A stretch of DNA of 64,000 nucleotides from Brachionus koreanus (GCA_016987375.1 PJRA01000196.1:1222140-1286139), one strand, 5' to 3'. Positions 34,926-47,735 are shown, counted from the stretch's first letter. The notes: generated from the sequence alone by a model not told the origin. Numbers and translations: made by a program.

Positions 34926-35081
34926 TTATGCATATATAAAGCGTTCATTCTCAAAATTGTCTTCACTACTTGAATCAATGTCAGTATCAATTTGCTTTTC
35001 AATTTCATCATTTTCCGATTCATTACTCTCACTGGATACATAATTTGAAAATTTAGAACTTTTTCTTTTCAATTTGGACAT
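34926..35081 (-). pseudogene. Small acidic ORF, possible transposase N terminus
   Basis: A 51-residue frame starts at an ATG (35081) with KLKRKSSK, followed by a Ser/Glu/Asp-rich stretch (SSESNESENDEIEKQIDTDI) and a stop. piggyBac transposases often begin with such an acidic, Ser-rich segment, and a piggyBac-like MITE lies 510 bases away. The link is only suggestive; it could equally be a free-standing small peptide or a relic of another element. Confidence 0.3.
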
Positions 35082-35089
35082 TTTAAATC

Positions 35090-36045
35090 AAAATTCAATA
35101 AAAATGCGGTAAAAAATCAGAATTTTATTATTTTTTTTAACAAAAAATTTACAAATATGTTTAAAAAGTAATTCAGATTGTAAGAAATTTGATAAAATTT
35201 ATTTTTTTATGCAAAAATAGTTTAATATTTAATGAAAATTTATAAATGAACCAATTTTTTGCGACAAAAAATAAATAAAAAAATCTTGATTTTTGACCTG
35301 GTTCAGAATGAAAAACTAAAAAAAATCTCACAAATACTTTAAAAACTGAATAATAAATAAAACGACCTAACTAAAAACATATTTGATCAAATTCAATTTT
35401 AATTTTGATATCAAGGATTTATATTTTATTTAAAAAAATAAATTGTAAATTAATTTTGTAAGTAAGTTTTGAAAATAAATTATGTACTAATCAAAAAATA
35501 TTTTTGTTAACCTTGCATTATTTTATTCAAAAGCCATAAATTCAAGTTGAAAAAATTGAATTTCTTTTAAATTTTTTTTCTGTTTGTTTTTCAACCTGGA
35601 GACCAAATTATGCTTGAAATTTGCAAAAATGTCAAACAACTCTCTAAGGAAGCACTAAATTGTTCATTGAAACGAAAATTGAAGATTATTTGTAAAATAA
35701 AAAAAGCTAATTAAAATTTTAAATAAAAACTTAAATAAGAATTAAATTTGAGTCTTTTTGTTATCTAAGCATAAACAAACGGTTGTCATTAGTTACCAAA
35801 GTCCTTTTGAGTTGTCAAATTTTTCTTATTCAAGTTAAATTTAAATGAATTTAGTCGATTTTTAATTCCAATTTTCCTCTTAAGTAAAGTATGAGTCTAC
35901 TTTAATTCACTTAAGGTATGCTGTGTATTTTGTTCACTAAAAACTCTCAAGTAATAGAATTTTTTTAGTTTATACTGTTTGTGAAAAAACAAAGCGCTGT
36001 CAATTATAATATAAAATTTTATGCAGTAAATAAATGTTTTTATAT
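35090..36045. other. AT-rich stretch upstream of the C6orf163-like gene
   Basis: No coding frame and no repeat recognised. An acceptor-like TTTGTTTGAAAG ends at 36056, 9 bases before the next gene's ATG. Confidence 0.4.
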
Positions 36046-36065
36046 TTGTTTGAAAGTAAAACCGA

Positions 36066-39000
36066 ATGGAATTGACAAAGATCTATAGTAGTCGTGGACC
36101 TGACGGTCTATCAAGAGCTGACCGTGAAAGAATGTCGAACTACAAGCGTAAGGAATTTTTGTTCGAGAAATTTTTGTATGCCCGCAAAAAAAATCACACA
36201 CTTCAATTGACACATGAGCATATTTTGGGTAAGTAAACTATTCAATGAAAACATAGTTAGTAGAATTTAATTTATAAACAAATTCGTAAATAGATTTTTT
36301 TTTTGTTAAATTTTTTAAATGCTTAGAAGTATATTTTAAATTTGAAATCAATTTTTTTTTCTGTTGATAAAATAAACAGTAAAGTTAATTTCATTTGATT
36401 TATTTAAATTTTTTACGAAAGATTAACATAGCTAATTTATTTTGGAGTCAAAATAGCAAAAAAAGTTGAAATTATTTTTTTTATAAATTTTGACCTATGA
36501 GGTCTATATCAAGTATTTTTTGTCAATAAATAATAAAATAAAAATAATAATTCAATTAGTAAAAAAATTAGTAAGTTTTTTCTCTTCTTTATTTTCACGA
36601 TCATAGCTTTTAACAATTTCTTGAATCTAGTATCATATACTTGTTTTTCCTTTTATGAACAATTCCAGTGTTTAACTTGATCAACTAAACCTCTGTTCTC
36701 CTTTGTTCATTTGGTTTAGTGACTCAAATTGATTTGAAATTTCGTCAACACACACCATTTGATTATTCAAGTGACTTACTTTATGTTCTTTTTCTGATTT
36801 TAAAAAAAAACTAGCTTTTTTCCAAATATTTTTTTTTTACTTTAAGTTTACATAATGTTTTTTTAATTCTTTTTAGATAAATTAATGAAAATTGTAAATT
36901 TCTTTTCTAACATTTAAAAATTTTAAAGCTAAACTCAATCTAAATTAACTTTTTTTGTTATTTTGCAACATTATGCGACACCAAAAATCAATCATGTAGC
37001 TGAAAGAAAGGACTAAGTCTCTATTCCAACTGGCCGTTATTGTTTCTTTATTTATTTTCAGCCTTTTGAATCTCATTTAACAGACAAATAGTCAATAGAA
37101 AGAAAAAATATAGATTATTATATTCAGCAGATTCTACACCCAAATTTTAGGTGTATTTTAAAGTGTAGATGTACAGGAAACCCTTTAAAAAAGACCAGAA
37201 ATTTAGGAGTATTTAGTATTAAAAATAAAAATGAAGTCAATTTAAATTGTTAAATTAATCAATTTTTTGTCAAGTTTCTTTTTATATTCCGTAGTGTTAA
37301 TTTTCTATGTAAATTTAAAAAAAATCATTATTTAAAACGAATTTAAATTTGATTTAAGAAAAAATTAACAACATTTTTAAACTTGAAATTATAAATTACA
37401 TTTAAATGGGCAGAAATCAAAGCAAAAGAATAATTCTGTTAATTAATTAGTTTCAATTCCATGCTCAAGCCCTGAAGCAGAACGTTTTTTCAGTGGAGCT
37501 GGTAAATTTGATAAAAAGTCAGCAAAAGTCATCTTTATTAATTGATAGATCTTTTTTAAAAGCTAATTTAAGATTTTTGGATATTTTTCAAAGTAAAATC
37601 TAAAATTGAGAAAAATAAACTTTTATTGAAGAAAAATTATTGATTTTTTTAAGAAATAAATAAGAATGAATAGATAAATATTTTTTTGATTCTTTACTTT
37701 TCATTGATAAAATGCTAAAAACATCTAGATTGAAATTTTGTAGAACAATTTTATAATTATCTTTACACCAAATACTCCTAAAATTTTTGGTCTTTTTTAA
37801 AGGGTGTCCTGTACGTCTACACTTTACACCTACACACAATACACCAAATTAAAAAAAAAATTAAGACAATGTGTAGGATATAGGCATACAATACACCTAC
37901 ACCTTACAAATACACCTAAAATCTGGGTGTAGAATCTGCTGAATATATTAATAATGAACGTCAGTTCCCTTGCATTTGCTTTTAAAGCGAAGAAATATGT
38001 CATATAGCACATCTTTATTGATATTCCTCGATTTTTTAAATAACTAAACCATAAATAATGAATAACGGTTCCAAAACATTAAAAGGTTGTCTAACACTAA
38101 TTTCCATTAAAGAATTTTTATGTGTTCTGACATATTATTTTGAAAAAAAACTGTGATTTGGGTAAAACAGATAAAAAAGTTGAAGATGCAAGTATTAATC
38201 AATGACATTTCAGATTTTGTTAAAATGTTGGCTGACCGGTGGCTTAACCACAAGACAGTCGTTTTAAATCAAAGTTTTAAATCCGATTCTTCTGTTTCAG
38301 AAGAATAATAAAAAAAATATTCTTGATAATTATTATTAATATCAAGTTTAGTAGCAACTTCCACTTTATCATCAGTTTCAATCTCAATTTAATTTTTTTC
38401 AGGCCAAATACCCCAAGGTTATTGGTCCCAGAACGGATTTGTATTGATGATGTGCATTTTACAGAAAATTGAAGAGTTTTTTTACATTGCCTTTTATTTT
38501 TATCTTTTTGTAACACAAATAATTTCAAATAATTTATTATTTTCAAAATATTTTTTGTAATTAAATTTAACTTTAAACAATAAATAAATAAAAACTAATA
38601 GAATGGCATACCCGAACTAATTGAAAATAAAACTGTCAATTTACTTAAAAAAATCACGATAATTTAAAGTATTGTGAAAAGCGGTCCTGCTTAAAGTCTT
38701 TCTGTAAAGTCGTAAATTTAGTTTTAGTTATGAAAATTGATATTGTAAAATTCAAATACAAATAAAACAAAATTCTTCCTTTTTTTTGATAAATTAAAAT
38801 CAACTAAAATAAAATACAAAAATAAAAATTCTGGAAAAATGTGCAACATACTTTATTGCACTTTATTTATTTAAGACACTGCTTCTTATACAAAAAAGAG
38901 ACTAAGTATAAAACATAAATACAATTTTAAATTGATTATTGATTTGATTTCCTAAGTAAAATCTTTTGATTAGAAAAAACGAAAGTAAAATAATTTTTTT

Positions 39001-40097
39001 TTTATTTTGTATTTGAATTTCACAATACCTAACTTTTATCATAGCATATTTTTATAAAAAAAATAAAAACTTAAATTAAAATTTATTTTTTTTAAGATAT
39101 TGGTGATAAAACTTTGAAAAAAGTCGAATTAAAAATAATTAACAGCTCAAAATCAGAAAATGACACTTTCCTAACGAACGAAGTAAACCGCCTAGAAAAA
39201 GAGGTCGAAAAATTCAAGAGCGAAATACACGAAAAATTTCGAGCTGAATTCGAGAAACAAAAAAATTCGATGAAAGAAGTAAATTTGAAAAATTTAAAAA
39301 TGAAGTAATTGGGCTCTTATTGACAAAAAAAATGATTTTAGGAATATGAAAGTTTAATGAAGCAGATAGAAAAGATGCGAGATGATGCCGAAGAAGAACG
39401 AATGAAGGAATTAGTGAAAAAAATGAATGAAGAATGTGAAATCGCGTTAAGAAAGCAGTGGCAAGATGCTGAAGAGATAAAACGACGAACTCTTCAAATT
39501 ATTACTGAACAAACTCGAAAGCAAGTTTATGAAGAAGAACTAGCCGACAAGAAGCGACTGGTTAGACTTGCTTTGGAAAAGGCTGAGGTAAAAGGGCGAC
39601 TAAAATTTTATTCATTTAAAAATGTTCTTTTTGAAAGGAAGAATTCAAAGTTAGAGAGCAGGAAGCCATGAAACGAGCCAAGGAACAATCCGAACTAGAA
39701 GCAGATGAAAAAATAAAAGCTATATGTCAAAGATATGATTCTTCGATTGAAGTTATTCTTCAAAAGTAAATTGAGCTTAAAAAAGCACAACTTTTTCTTG
39801 TTAATTTTTTTATTTTTTGCTAGACTCAAAGAGACAGAAGAAAAATTAAAAAAAGAGACCGAAGTTAGATGTAAAGTCGAAAATGATTTTAGACTTTTGC
39901 AAACAGATTACAAACGCTTCATGAATTATACAGATCATTTTAATTCAGACTACATGATGAAATTGCGTCATATTGGAAACAATCTACTTGATGATCCTGA
40001 ATTTGAGACCAAGCTAGACAGCACACTAGAAAATTTCAACAAAATAAAAATTAAAAGCTACAAGAAATTAGCTAATATTGAAAATAAAAAGATTTAA
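36066..40097 (+). CDS. Coiled-coil protein resembling C6orf163
   Basis: Five exons join in phase to 330 residues: 36066-36228, 39097-39278, 39342-39587, 39638-39765 and 39824-40097. Intron 1 is 2.87 kb and carries a hAT element; the others are 50-63 bp. The N terminus has a short motif ahead of the helix (HEHILDIGDKTLKK, residues ~50-63). A long Glu/Lys/Arg-rich helix follows, then YKRFMNYTDHFNSDYMMKLR near residue 270. Human C6orf163, as I remember it, has about 329 residues, an HKDILDIG...LKK start and a KYINYT motif at the same relative place, so homology is likely; this rests on memory. The function of that family is not settled; ciliary or sperm roles are plausible. AATAAA at 40212-40217. 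Confidence 0.8.
36993..37036 (+). repeat. Dispersed repeat, family C, copy 4
   Basis: CATGTAGCTGAAAGAAAGGA then CTAAGTCTCTATTCCAACTG and GCC, inside intron 1 of the C6orf163-like gene. Confidence 0.65.
37135..37941 (+). mobile_element. Non-autonomous hAT transposon with TIRs and an 8-bp target duplication
   Basis: The 807-bp element starts CAGCAGATTCTACACCCAAA and ends with its inverse (from GGGTGTAGAATCTGCTG). The inverted similarity extends inward, with a small insertion in the right arm, through GTACAGGA.ACCCTTTAAAA and AAGACCA.AAATTT. The flanks ATTATATT (37127-37134) and AATATATT (37942-37949) match at 7 of 8. Inside, 37457-37543 codes PCSSPEAERFFSGAGKFDKK then SAKVIFIN, the hAT C-terminal dimerisation motif (SS..SER.FS.AG......R..L). 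The rest of the transposase is missing. Confidence 0.82.
37950..39090. other. Remainder of intron 1 of the C6orf163-like gene
   Basis: A/T-rich and without coding frames. TGCAACATACTTTATTGCAC near 38842 echoes 24226. It ends in a T-rich acceptor TTTTTTTTAAG at 39096. Confidence 0.5.
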
Positions 40098-40499
40098 TTT
40101 TTAAACGAGAAACAAGCCTATTTAAAAAAAGTCCTTTAGCTTAACTATTTTTAGAATTAAAAATAATTGTATTAATTTATAATTAAATTATAATTGTTTT
40201 TTTTTTGTTTCAATAAAAATCAGTAAATTTAATTTGACAAAAATTTTGAGAATTAGAATTTTTTTTCAATAAGGAAAATTTTTTAGCCCCAATTCATCAA
40301 TTTGTTGTTTTGAAAATATTAACATTATTATAAATAGAAAAAATAAATCAAATAAAAAATGAATCAAAAAAGTATATTTCAGATAATTCTTAAAAAAAAG
40401 AAAAAAATAATACAACCGTTTCGACAACAAAAGTCTCTTTACTTTCATTAGCGAATTAAACTTAGTACATGACTGATTATAATTACTAGGACAAGGTTG

Positions 40500-41465
40500 A
40501 TTTGTTTTTTGTTTTTTTTGCTGATCTTGGGTTCGGCTCTAAGCTTGAAGCTAAAAAAGCAGTCAAACGAACATTAAATAAAATTAAGAATGATTATATC
40601 ACTAAAGTCTATAAGATCCTGTGATACAAAATAAAATTAAAAATTTCAAATCATCCAAACTTAAAACTGAATTCAATGATCTTGGTAATTTCAACCAATC
40701 GTAATCAAAATGTTAGAAACTCTTAAAGAAATAAGATAATTCTAATGATGCAAAAGAAGAAAGCAAAACAATTAAACTGAAAATAAGTGACGAATCATAT
40801 ACAGAATAAGAAAATGAAAAAGCTGTTCAGTGACAGCTAATCTGAAGAATTCAAACCTGAAATACACTAAGTTATCTTTCAAGAATATCTTACGACTCCA
40901 ATACCTATACCTGAATCAGATTCAATCTTTAAAGAAGAATTTTTTAATTCGCTGAAAACACTCAACTCAAAAGGCTCACCAGGAATTGATCAAATAACCA
41001 ACAAAATACTTAAAAATTGTCCTGACGAATTTTTAAAACATATTTTCAAATTGTTTAATGCTTCATTTAAGTTTGGATATGTTCCAAACAGTTAGAAGAA
41101 AAACCCCTGATAACGTTGGTTCATATAGACCGATTTCATTTATATCATGTATGCCAAAATGGTTGGAAAAAATCATCAATCTAAAGTTAACATCCTGACT
41201 TGAATTAAACAATTTTCTGCCACCGTGTCAATCAGACTTCAGAAAAAAAATGTGTACAAAATAAAAAATGCATGACCATTTCCTTAGACTTCAAACGGAT
41301 CACTCAATATCAAACGGCTTTAATAGACAAGAAAAAACAAAAGCAGTATTTTTTGATCTGGAGAAAGCTATCGACAAAGTAAGCCACCTCGACATCTTAA
41401 CTAAACTCAAAAAAATTTAATGCCTCCCCAACAATCTAAAATTAATTTTTAGACGCCATTTTAAA
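40500..41465 (+). pseudogene. Decayed LINE reverse transcriptase
   Basis: Reads EFFNSLKTLNSKGSPGIDQI then TNKILKNCPDEFLKHIFKLF (about 40939-41060), the K..SPG.D.I....LK......L...FN block before RT motif A. It continues with VGSYRPISFISCMPKWLEKI, QSDFRKK and TKAVFFDLEKAIDKVSHLDI (motif A, with AFDKV changed to AIDKV). Stops at several points and loss of the YADD block mean it is inactive. Confidence 0.82.
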
Positions 41466-42394
41466 TCGATATCCGAAAAAATCATTGGTAAATCAAATTT
41501 AATTAGAAAAATTAATAGTTTAAAGTTAAAAAATAAAACTTCACTCTCGCTTCTTCTTAAGTTTACAAGTGTTTTATTCGATAACAGTTGGACTTTATTT
41601 CTGTTGCAATTAATAATGAGAGTTTGATTAGATATTTACAACTAACTAGAATTAAAGGTTCTTGAGTAATCACATTATTTAAAAAGTTTGCTATCGTTAG
41701 AGTTTCTATCCAAAATTTATCAAATTTTCTCAATTTTTTAGCCAGAAAAGTTTCTTGTCAGGAACCTTATTATTTTCAATTAATTAGCTTTATCCTTACA
41801 GAATAAATTTATTCACAGGAAGAAATTTTCTTAAATTTTTAATTTATTGTATTAAAAAATTAATTTCATCATAGAGAAAACTAATTATGAATATTTCTAT
41901 AATTTTTAGATTAAATTTCTATCTCCTTAAATGAATTTTAATCTTCAATTTTTAGAGATTTATTAACAAGTCAGATTTGGATAGAAATAACCTTTAATGA
42001 ATCAAATGGGAAAAAAACTATGATAGTTCAGTAGTATTTGTACTTAAGCTTTTTATTAACATAAAATGATTGCATCAAAAAACTAAAACCTTTTAATTTA
42101 TAAATTTCATGAGAGATTTTTATGTAAGCTTGACCGCGAACTAGATTCAAAAACTTTAATTTCCAATGCGAAAATCACTTAAATTTTACCTTTTAGCACG
42201 AGAAGGATCAATATGTTTTTTTTTATATCTAGACAGAATGTTATTTATCTGTATTTTCAAAATTGTGATGACTTTTTTAACTCTTTTATTTAAATCTTTT
42301 TTAATACTTTTTTTCAATGAAAATAAAATAAAATTAAATTTTTTTATTCAATAAGATTTGAATTTTCTATGTTTCTTTTTAGTCTTTTTTTTTA

Positions 42395-42510
42395 AATTTT
42401 AAAAGTTTCAAATTCAAAGGTTTAAACGAAGGTGAAGACTATTCGGATAAACTCAGAGGTGTTCTCCCACAATTATTTATATTAAATAAAAAATAAATAA
42501 AATAATTAAA
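42395..42510 (+). repeat. Family B retroelement 3'-end fragment with tail
   Basis: GGTTTAAACGAAGGTGAAGA then CTATTCGGATAAACTC and CCCACAATTATTTATATTAA, followed by an AAATAAAAAATAAATAAAATAA tail. It is the plus-strand version of 13286-13436 and confirms that the A/T-rich run is the 3' end. Confidence 0.65.
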
Positions 42511-43839
42511 TCATCTTTTAATTAATGTAGCTTCAATTTATATCAAGTCTTTAAAAGATTAGTCAAATTTCATAAATTCTTTTTGTTTTGAATAGAAAAT
42601 TTTCACTTTTTCTCTAAATTGATTTTTAATATGTCTGGTATTAATAAATTTCAAAAATTTTGATATTGATCTTATGTTCAAAAATGTTGATGCTTCAGAT
42701 GATCAATTAATTAAATATTGAATGACAGACGATAGTTCCTTTTTAGACTTATGAGATTAATTTTTTCCTATTAAATTGAAGAATGATTTAAGAACTATCT
42801 TTTTAAGCTTAAAAATTGAGCGAGCTATTTTAGCACCTATAAAAAAAAGATAAATTTTCAAATCATTATATTCTTCATTTAAATTTATCAATAACCTCCT
42901 AAAGAAAATATTTTCAATGCTTAGAAATAATTCTTCAATTATTTTCTGATTATCTTTAGCCTTCAGTAGGTTTTTTTATTGATTTTCGCTTTACTTAGGC
43001 TTACTTAAAGTAAAGACTTAAAGCAGTCGATCAAGAGGGTCGAAAATATTGATTTGCATTTTTAAATCTTAAAAGCTAATAGTTCTTAAATTAGTTATTG
43101 AGTAAGTTTGTTATTTAAATTTTTTTTTGAAATAAAAAGTTTATTTGGGCAATGATAGCTACAGAAAAACATTGCTTTGTACATGAGCAAATAAATAGAA
43201 TTAAGAATTAGATTATTTATTCATTCATTTAACGCGTATTCTGGAAATATAATTTAAATTCTATTATCACAAGAATCACAAGTATTTTTTTGTAAAAAAA
43301 TTAATAGTTATTTTCTAATTTATTACTTTATATCTTTGCCATGTAAAAAAAGAAATAATTTTTAGAAAATTTGTGCTAAATATTCCCAAAAAATAGCCAA
43401 ATTTAAGCAAAATTAATCTTAATGATTGAAATTTTTAATACAGCTAAATCTGAGGTAATTACTTATGTTTTAAGTAATTAGTTAAACATTTTGATGAGTA
43501 AATGGCTATTCAATAGAAGTCATCAATCGAAATTAGATTAATTCTTATTCAAAAATTAATAACTTTGCCTTATTAGAAAAAAGAAAATCATTATTTCAAA
43601 ATTGCTTATATTTCATTAAATCAAATAACAATTTTTTTTTGCAAAATTTTCTTATAATTACTTATTACCCTTTGTGTTACCTTTTCTTTCTTATTTTTAT
43701 TCCATGTAAATAAGCATATTTTTGCAACAAAAATTAACAATTAATTATAGTGTTTTTTGATTTTAGATTTCTGATAAAAAAAAATTATTTAAATCATTAC
43801 ATTTATTTTTTATAACTAAAGACAAAAAAAGATGTAACA

Positions 43840-43877
43840 TCAAGCGCCAAATAAACCCTCGGGGTTTTGAGTGTTAA
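43840..43877. repeat. Orphan piggyBac-like MITE end
   Basis: CAAATAAACCCTCGGGGTTT then TGAGTG and TTAA (43874-43877). Its reverse complement, TTAACACTCAAAACCCCGAGGG, matches the right end of the 16186-16288 MITE. No matching left end was found nearby. Confidence 0.5.
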
Positions 43878-44629
43878 TTTTTTTCAATAACAATTCTTTT
43901 TTTCTTTTAAATTATTTATTTTAATACAACAAACTCAATTTATTAACACAAATAATAAAAATTGTGCCTTTTTTCTTTTATGGTTTGTTTATTGTGAATT
44001 CAAAGCCACTTCACGTATCAAAAAAATAATTGAATAAATGTTTTTTTAAAAATGAAAAAATAAAATAAACTAAATTGTTGTAGAATTATTAAATACAATT
44101 TAAATACATTTTACTTTTCTAAACTAATTATTTTCTTTTAGTTATTTGAAAAAATAATTTTAAAATAACTGTATGAAATCAATGTTAGCAATTTCATCTT
44201 TTAATAATAAAAATAATTAAATTCAAGATTTAATTTTCGAATAAGCACAGTTAATTGTTTATTCTTACAATTCTTCATTCTTATTTAAAAAAGAAACTAG
44301 CAGTCTTTTTAGTTTGAAATTTTTTGCATTAAATTTATCAAATTTTTTAATAAATTTTTTTAATAAAAATATATTCTACGATTTAACCCTAGATATAACA
44401 AATCATTGAATAAAAAAAATTTAACACTAGATTTAATCTATGGAAATTCACAATAAGATTTTTTTAGTTTTTTTTTTTTATATTATTTAATATCAGCTGA
44501 TATAAGGAAAGGCAAAAATAATGACGGTAACTTATATCAGATGATATGACGTGACATGTTAATTTCCGGCATTGTTGATACATGTTTTTTTTTTAGTTTC
44601 TAAGATTTGATTGATTGATTTTTTTTGTT

Positions 44630-44990
44630 TAATTTATAAAATATTGTCTTCTAAGAAAATGAGCTATTGAGCGAAAAATATGATTATCGGAAGGATAAAA
44701 ATCTGGGCTTTATACTGAATAAGAAACAAGTTCGATCCTTTTCGGTTATTCTATTTTCGCAATTTTTCTTCTAGCTGCATGTACTATTCTTTGTAAATTC
44801 CACTAAACACACAGCATCACCTTTTTATCAAAGAATCGTTTTTTCAAGACTAGCTAAGCTGATTGAGATGGGTCCAATCACTGGTTTCTGTTATTCGAGA
44901 ATATATCCTTTATTTCAAGTACATATCTATCTTCCACAAGACACATTTCACGAGTTTCTGTAGTTCCTAAAAGGCCTTTTTTCCAAAAAT
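44630..44990 (-). pseudogene. mariner transposase relic
   Basis: One minus-strand frame, broken only by stops, gives LLGTTETREMCLVEDRYVLE, NRNQ-stop-LDPSQSA, KKVMLCV-stop-WNLQRIVH and SPDFYPSDNHIFRSIAHFLR. These align in order with mariner transposases (..V.GDEKW..Y, W..P.Q, KKVMLCVWWD..G..., YSPDLAPSDYHLF.SL..FL). Of the catalytic triad, the first Asp region reads VEDRY and the last Asp (PSD) is kept. Inverted termini were not found. Confidence 0.85.
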
Positions 44991-44999
44991 GACGTATCA

Positions 45000-47730
45000 A
45001 AATTCCAAATTTTTTATTAAAGTTTTTATTTTATAAAAAATTTTTAGAATTAAATAAACAAATGTTTAGACATATCATTTCGAGGAGCATTAAATTCTGT
45101 TTATTTTGAAATGCAATGTGACTTAAATTTTAAGAATGAAAAAGATGGTAAAATTGAAAATATCCAACCTTTTAAAAAAAGATAAATTTATGACTCCACA
45201 AAATAATTGATGAAAAACAAATTTTTTTAACTTGCATTGTTTATTGAAAATTAAGCTTATTTCCAAGTTATTTAAAAAACAATTAAATATATAAAATAAC
45301 TAATTAGTTTATTGTTAGTTTAAATTTGAATTGCTAAAATTTTAAATTTTATTAAATTAAAAAATGTAAAAATGACAAATCTATTTTATCAAGTCTAACT
45401 TTGGAATTAATTGACTTAGACCAGACAGACTATGATTCAATTCAATAATTTCAAGTAGTCAACATATATTATATAGCAGCCAAACATAACATCTTAAATT
45501 AATAAAGATGTTTAATCGAATCAATATTTGATGAGCATTATGAGCATAATCTGCAGGTCAAATGCGATTTGTTTAATTAAAAAAGGCGAAATAATTGTCT
45601 AGTCAAGACAAGAAGAAAGCATAATTTTAATTTTTTTAGAAGCCTTTGAGATAAAAGCCTATTTGATAGATTATATCTGCAGGAATCGAAACAAAAACTA
45701 CTTAGAATGATGGAGACTTAAGACACAATCTAAATCGACGCTTTTTTAAGTGATAAAATCGATTTTACGTGTTCTTAAAGAAAGGATGCCACATAGTTGC
45801 ATTAGTGCAACAACATATTTCAAATGAATGGATCAATTAGTCGGCTTTTGTGTGTACAAGAAAAAGAGACTAAAAATTGCATGTTTTAAGATTAGTATTT
45901 TTTTAAGTACTTATTAAAGATTAATAAATTAATTTATTTTTGCCGAGTGCTTGTTTCAAGTATTGATAGCAGCAGCAGCAGCAGCAGCAGTAGACTCAAT
46001 TGATGCTAAAATTTGTTGAATCAATGGCTAAATTTTGATCTTATTTAGACTTATTGAGCTTATACATTAGGCTAGTTCCTAGGGTATGGGCTGGTTGCTT
46101 TGAAAAAGCGACAGAGTTGCGGAACGCGGCCTTAATCAGTGTAATTAATGGTTGGAGCGCACTGCTCTACAGGGGTCAATTAAGATAATTTAATGAAACT
46201 TTTGCTGCTATTCGGTTCAATAATAAAATTTTAGAAATAGCATGTTTTTATTTGTATTTTCTGGAAATCTGCTCGCTATATTCCATTTAGAAAATTGATC
46301 ATGCGAGTCGAGAGATAAATCACGAGAGGCTTTAGATAGTTTTCGTTTGGGATTAAGTTGTACTATGAGCCATCAATTAAACAAACAGCATATGTCATTA
46401 TCATTTAAGTGTTTTGCTCTGCTGGTCATTTGAAAAATAAAATTAGAAAAAAATAATTCAGATTTTATTTAGCCAATAAAGAAAAAAAAGTTATTTTTTT
46501 TTCTGTTTCAGAATGTGTTAAGACGGTCAGGGTAATTATGATTTTCTTGTCAATTTAACACTGACAAAATATCCGAACTCGATCAGTCCTTTTGTGTTCA
46601 ATTGTCATTTAAAAATTAAGAGAATATAGTTTTCACAATTTTTTTTTTCTAAATGTGTAAATGTTCCATTGGCTTTGCAATTGAAAATATATAATTTAAA
46701 TTGATTTTAAAAAGATAGTCTATTCTATTTTTAAATTAAGTTTTCGCTAATTTTTCCTCTTGAAAAGAATTTTAATCAAGCACTTGTAAATATTGATTGA
46801 ATCAATATTTTAGTTTAAGTAGTGTTAACTCAAGTGAGTGGTAATTTTCGATTAATTAAAAAAATTCTCTTCTAGTAGAGAGTTTTTGGTGAAATAATTA
46901 TGGCTTTTAGATAAAATATGATTAAAATTTTTTCATTGCATTTCAATCACGTATCTATTTTATTTTATCAGAATGTGCTAAGTTTAAATCTAGTTTTGAG
47001 CTAAAAAAAAAAATCATCAATTTTTTTAGATAAAAATTTTTCCACATTTTTATTAGAGATAAATAATTTGAAAAATAAGTAATTTTCTTTTTTCGTTCAC
47101 CAGCCATTTATGCTTACTTTATTTGTACAAGACAAATAGAATTAGACATTCTCAAACATTAAAATTCAAATTTGGAAATATTGTTTTTAATTTAATCTAT
47201 CAAAACTTAAAATTTTAAATAAAAAAAAAGAACATCAAACAGACTCTGTTTGCTTACAAATTTATTAATAATCAAACAAATATTTTAAAAAATGTCATTA
47301 GCATATTTTTTATTTAGATTTAGATTCCAATCATAAGTTAAAGTCAATTTAATTGTAAATTATTTTCTTATCTTAGGCAAAAAGACTTTATTTGGTTGAT
47401 AATTGAGTTTTTAAGAAGCTCAATGTTTAACTATGAATTTTAAAATTTATCTTAAATAATAACTTAAACGTAGCTAATAATTTTAATCAGGTTATATTTT
47501 TGAATTTTTTAAAGTTAATCTTTTTTAAGCTATCCTTCTTTGACTGTAATTGATTTATTTTAAAATTAAAAGTCAGATAAACTAAGTATTTATAATTGTT
47601 AATTCGCTATAAGTAATTTATTGCTTTCTCAACATTTACACTTAAGATTAAATTTTTCAATTTAAAATTTAAACTTCATGTAACTGTAAAAGGAAAAACT
47701 AGATATTTAATCAAACCCTTCAATTTTTCT
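45000..47730. other. Intergenic stretch with a complex island at 45.95-46.42 kb
   Basis: No gene seen. The block 46075-46200 (for example GGGTATGGGCTGGTTGCTTT and GTTGCGGAACGCGGCCTTAA) is unusually GC-rich for the window and non-coding. It follows an AGC microsatellite and could be a regulatory element or a non-coding RNA; no fold was tested. Confidence 0.35.
45968..45990. repeat. (AGC)n microsatellite
   Basis: Seven perfect AGC units plus AG, in non-coding sequence. Confidence 0.9.
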
Positions 47731-47735
47731 GTTTA

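Larger units (their letters stand above)
41470..44500. other. AT-rich intergenic stretch with retroelement and MITE ends
   Basis: No gene seen. Contains the family B end at 42395 and a single piggyBac-like end at 43845. ORFs here are low-complexity (Phe/Leu/Ile/Lys-rich). Confidence 0.45.
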
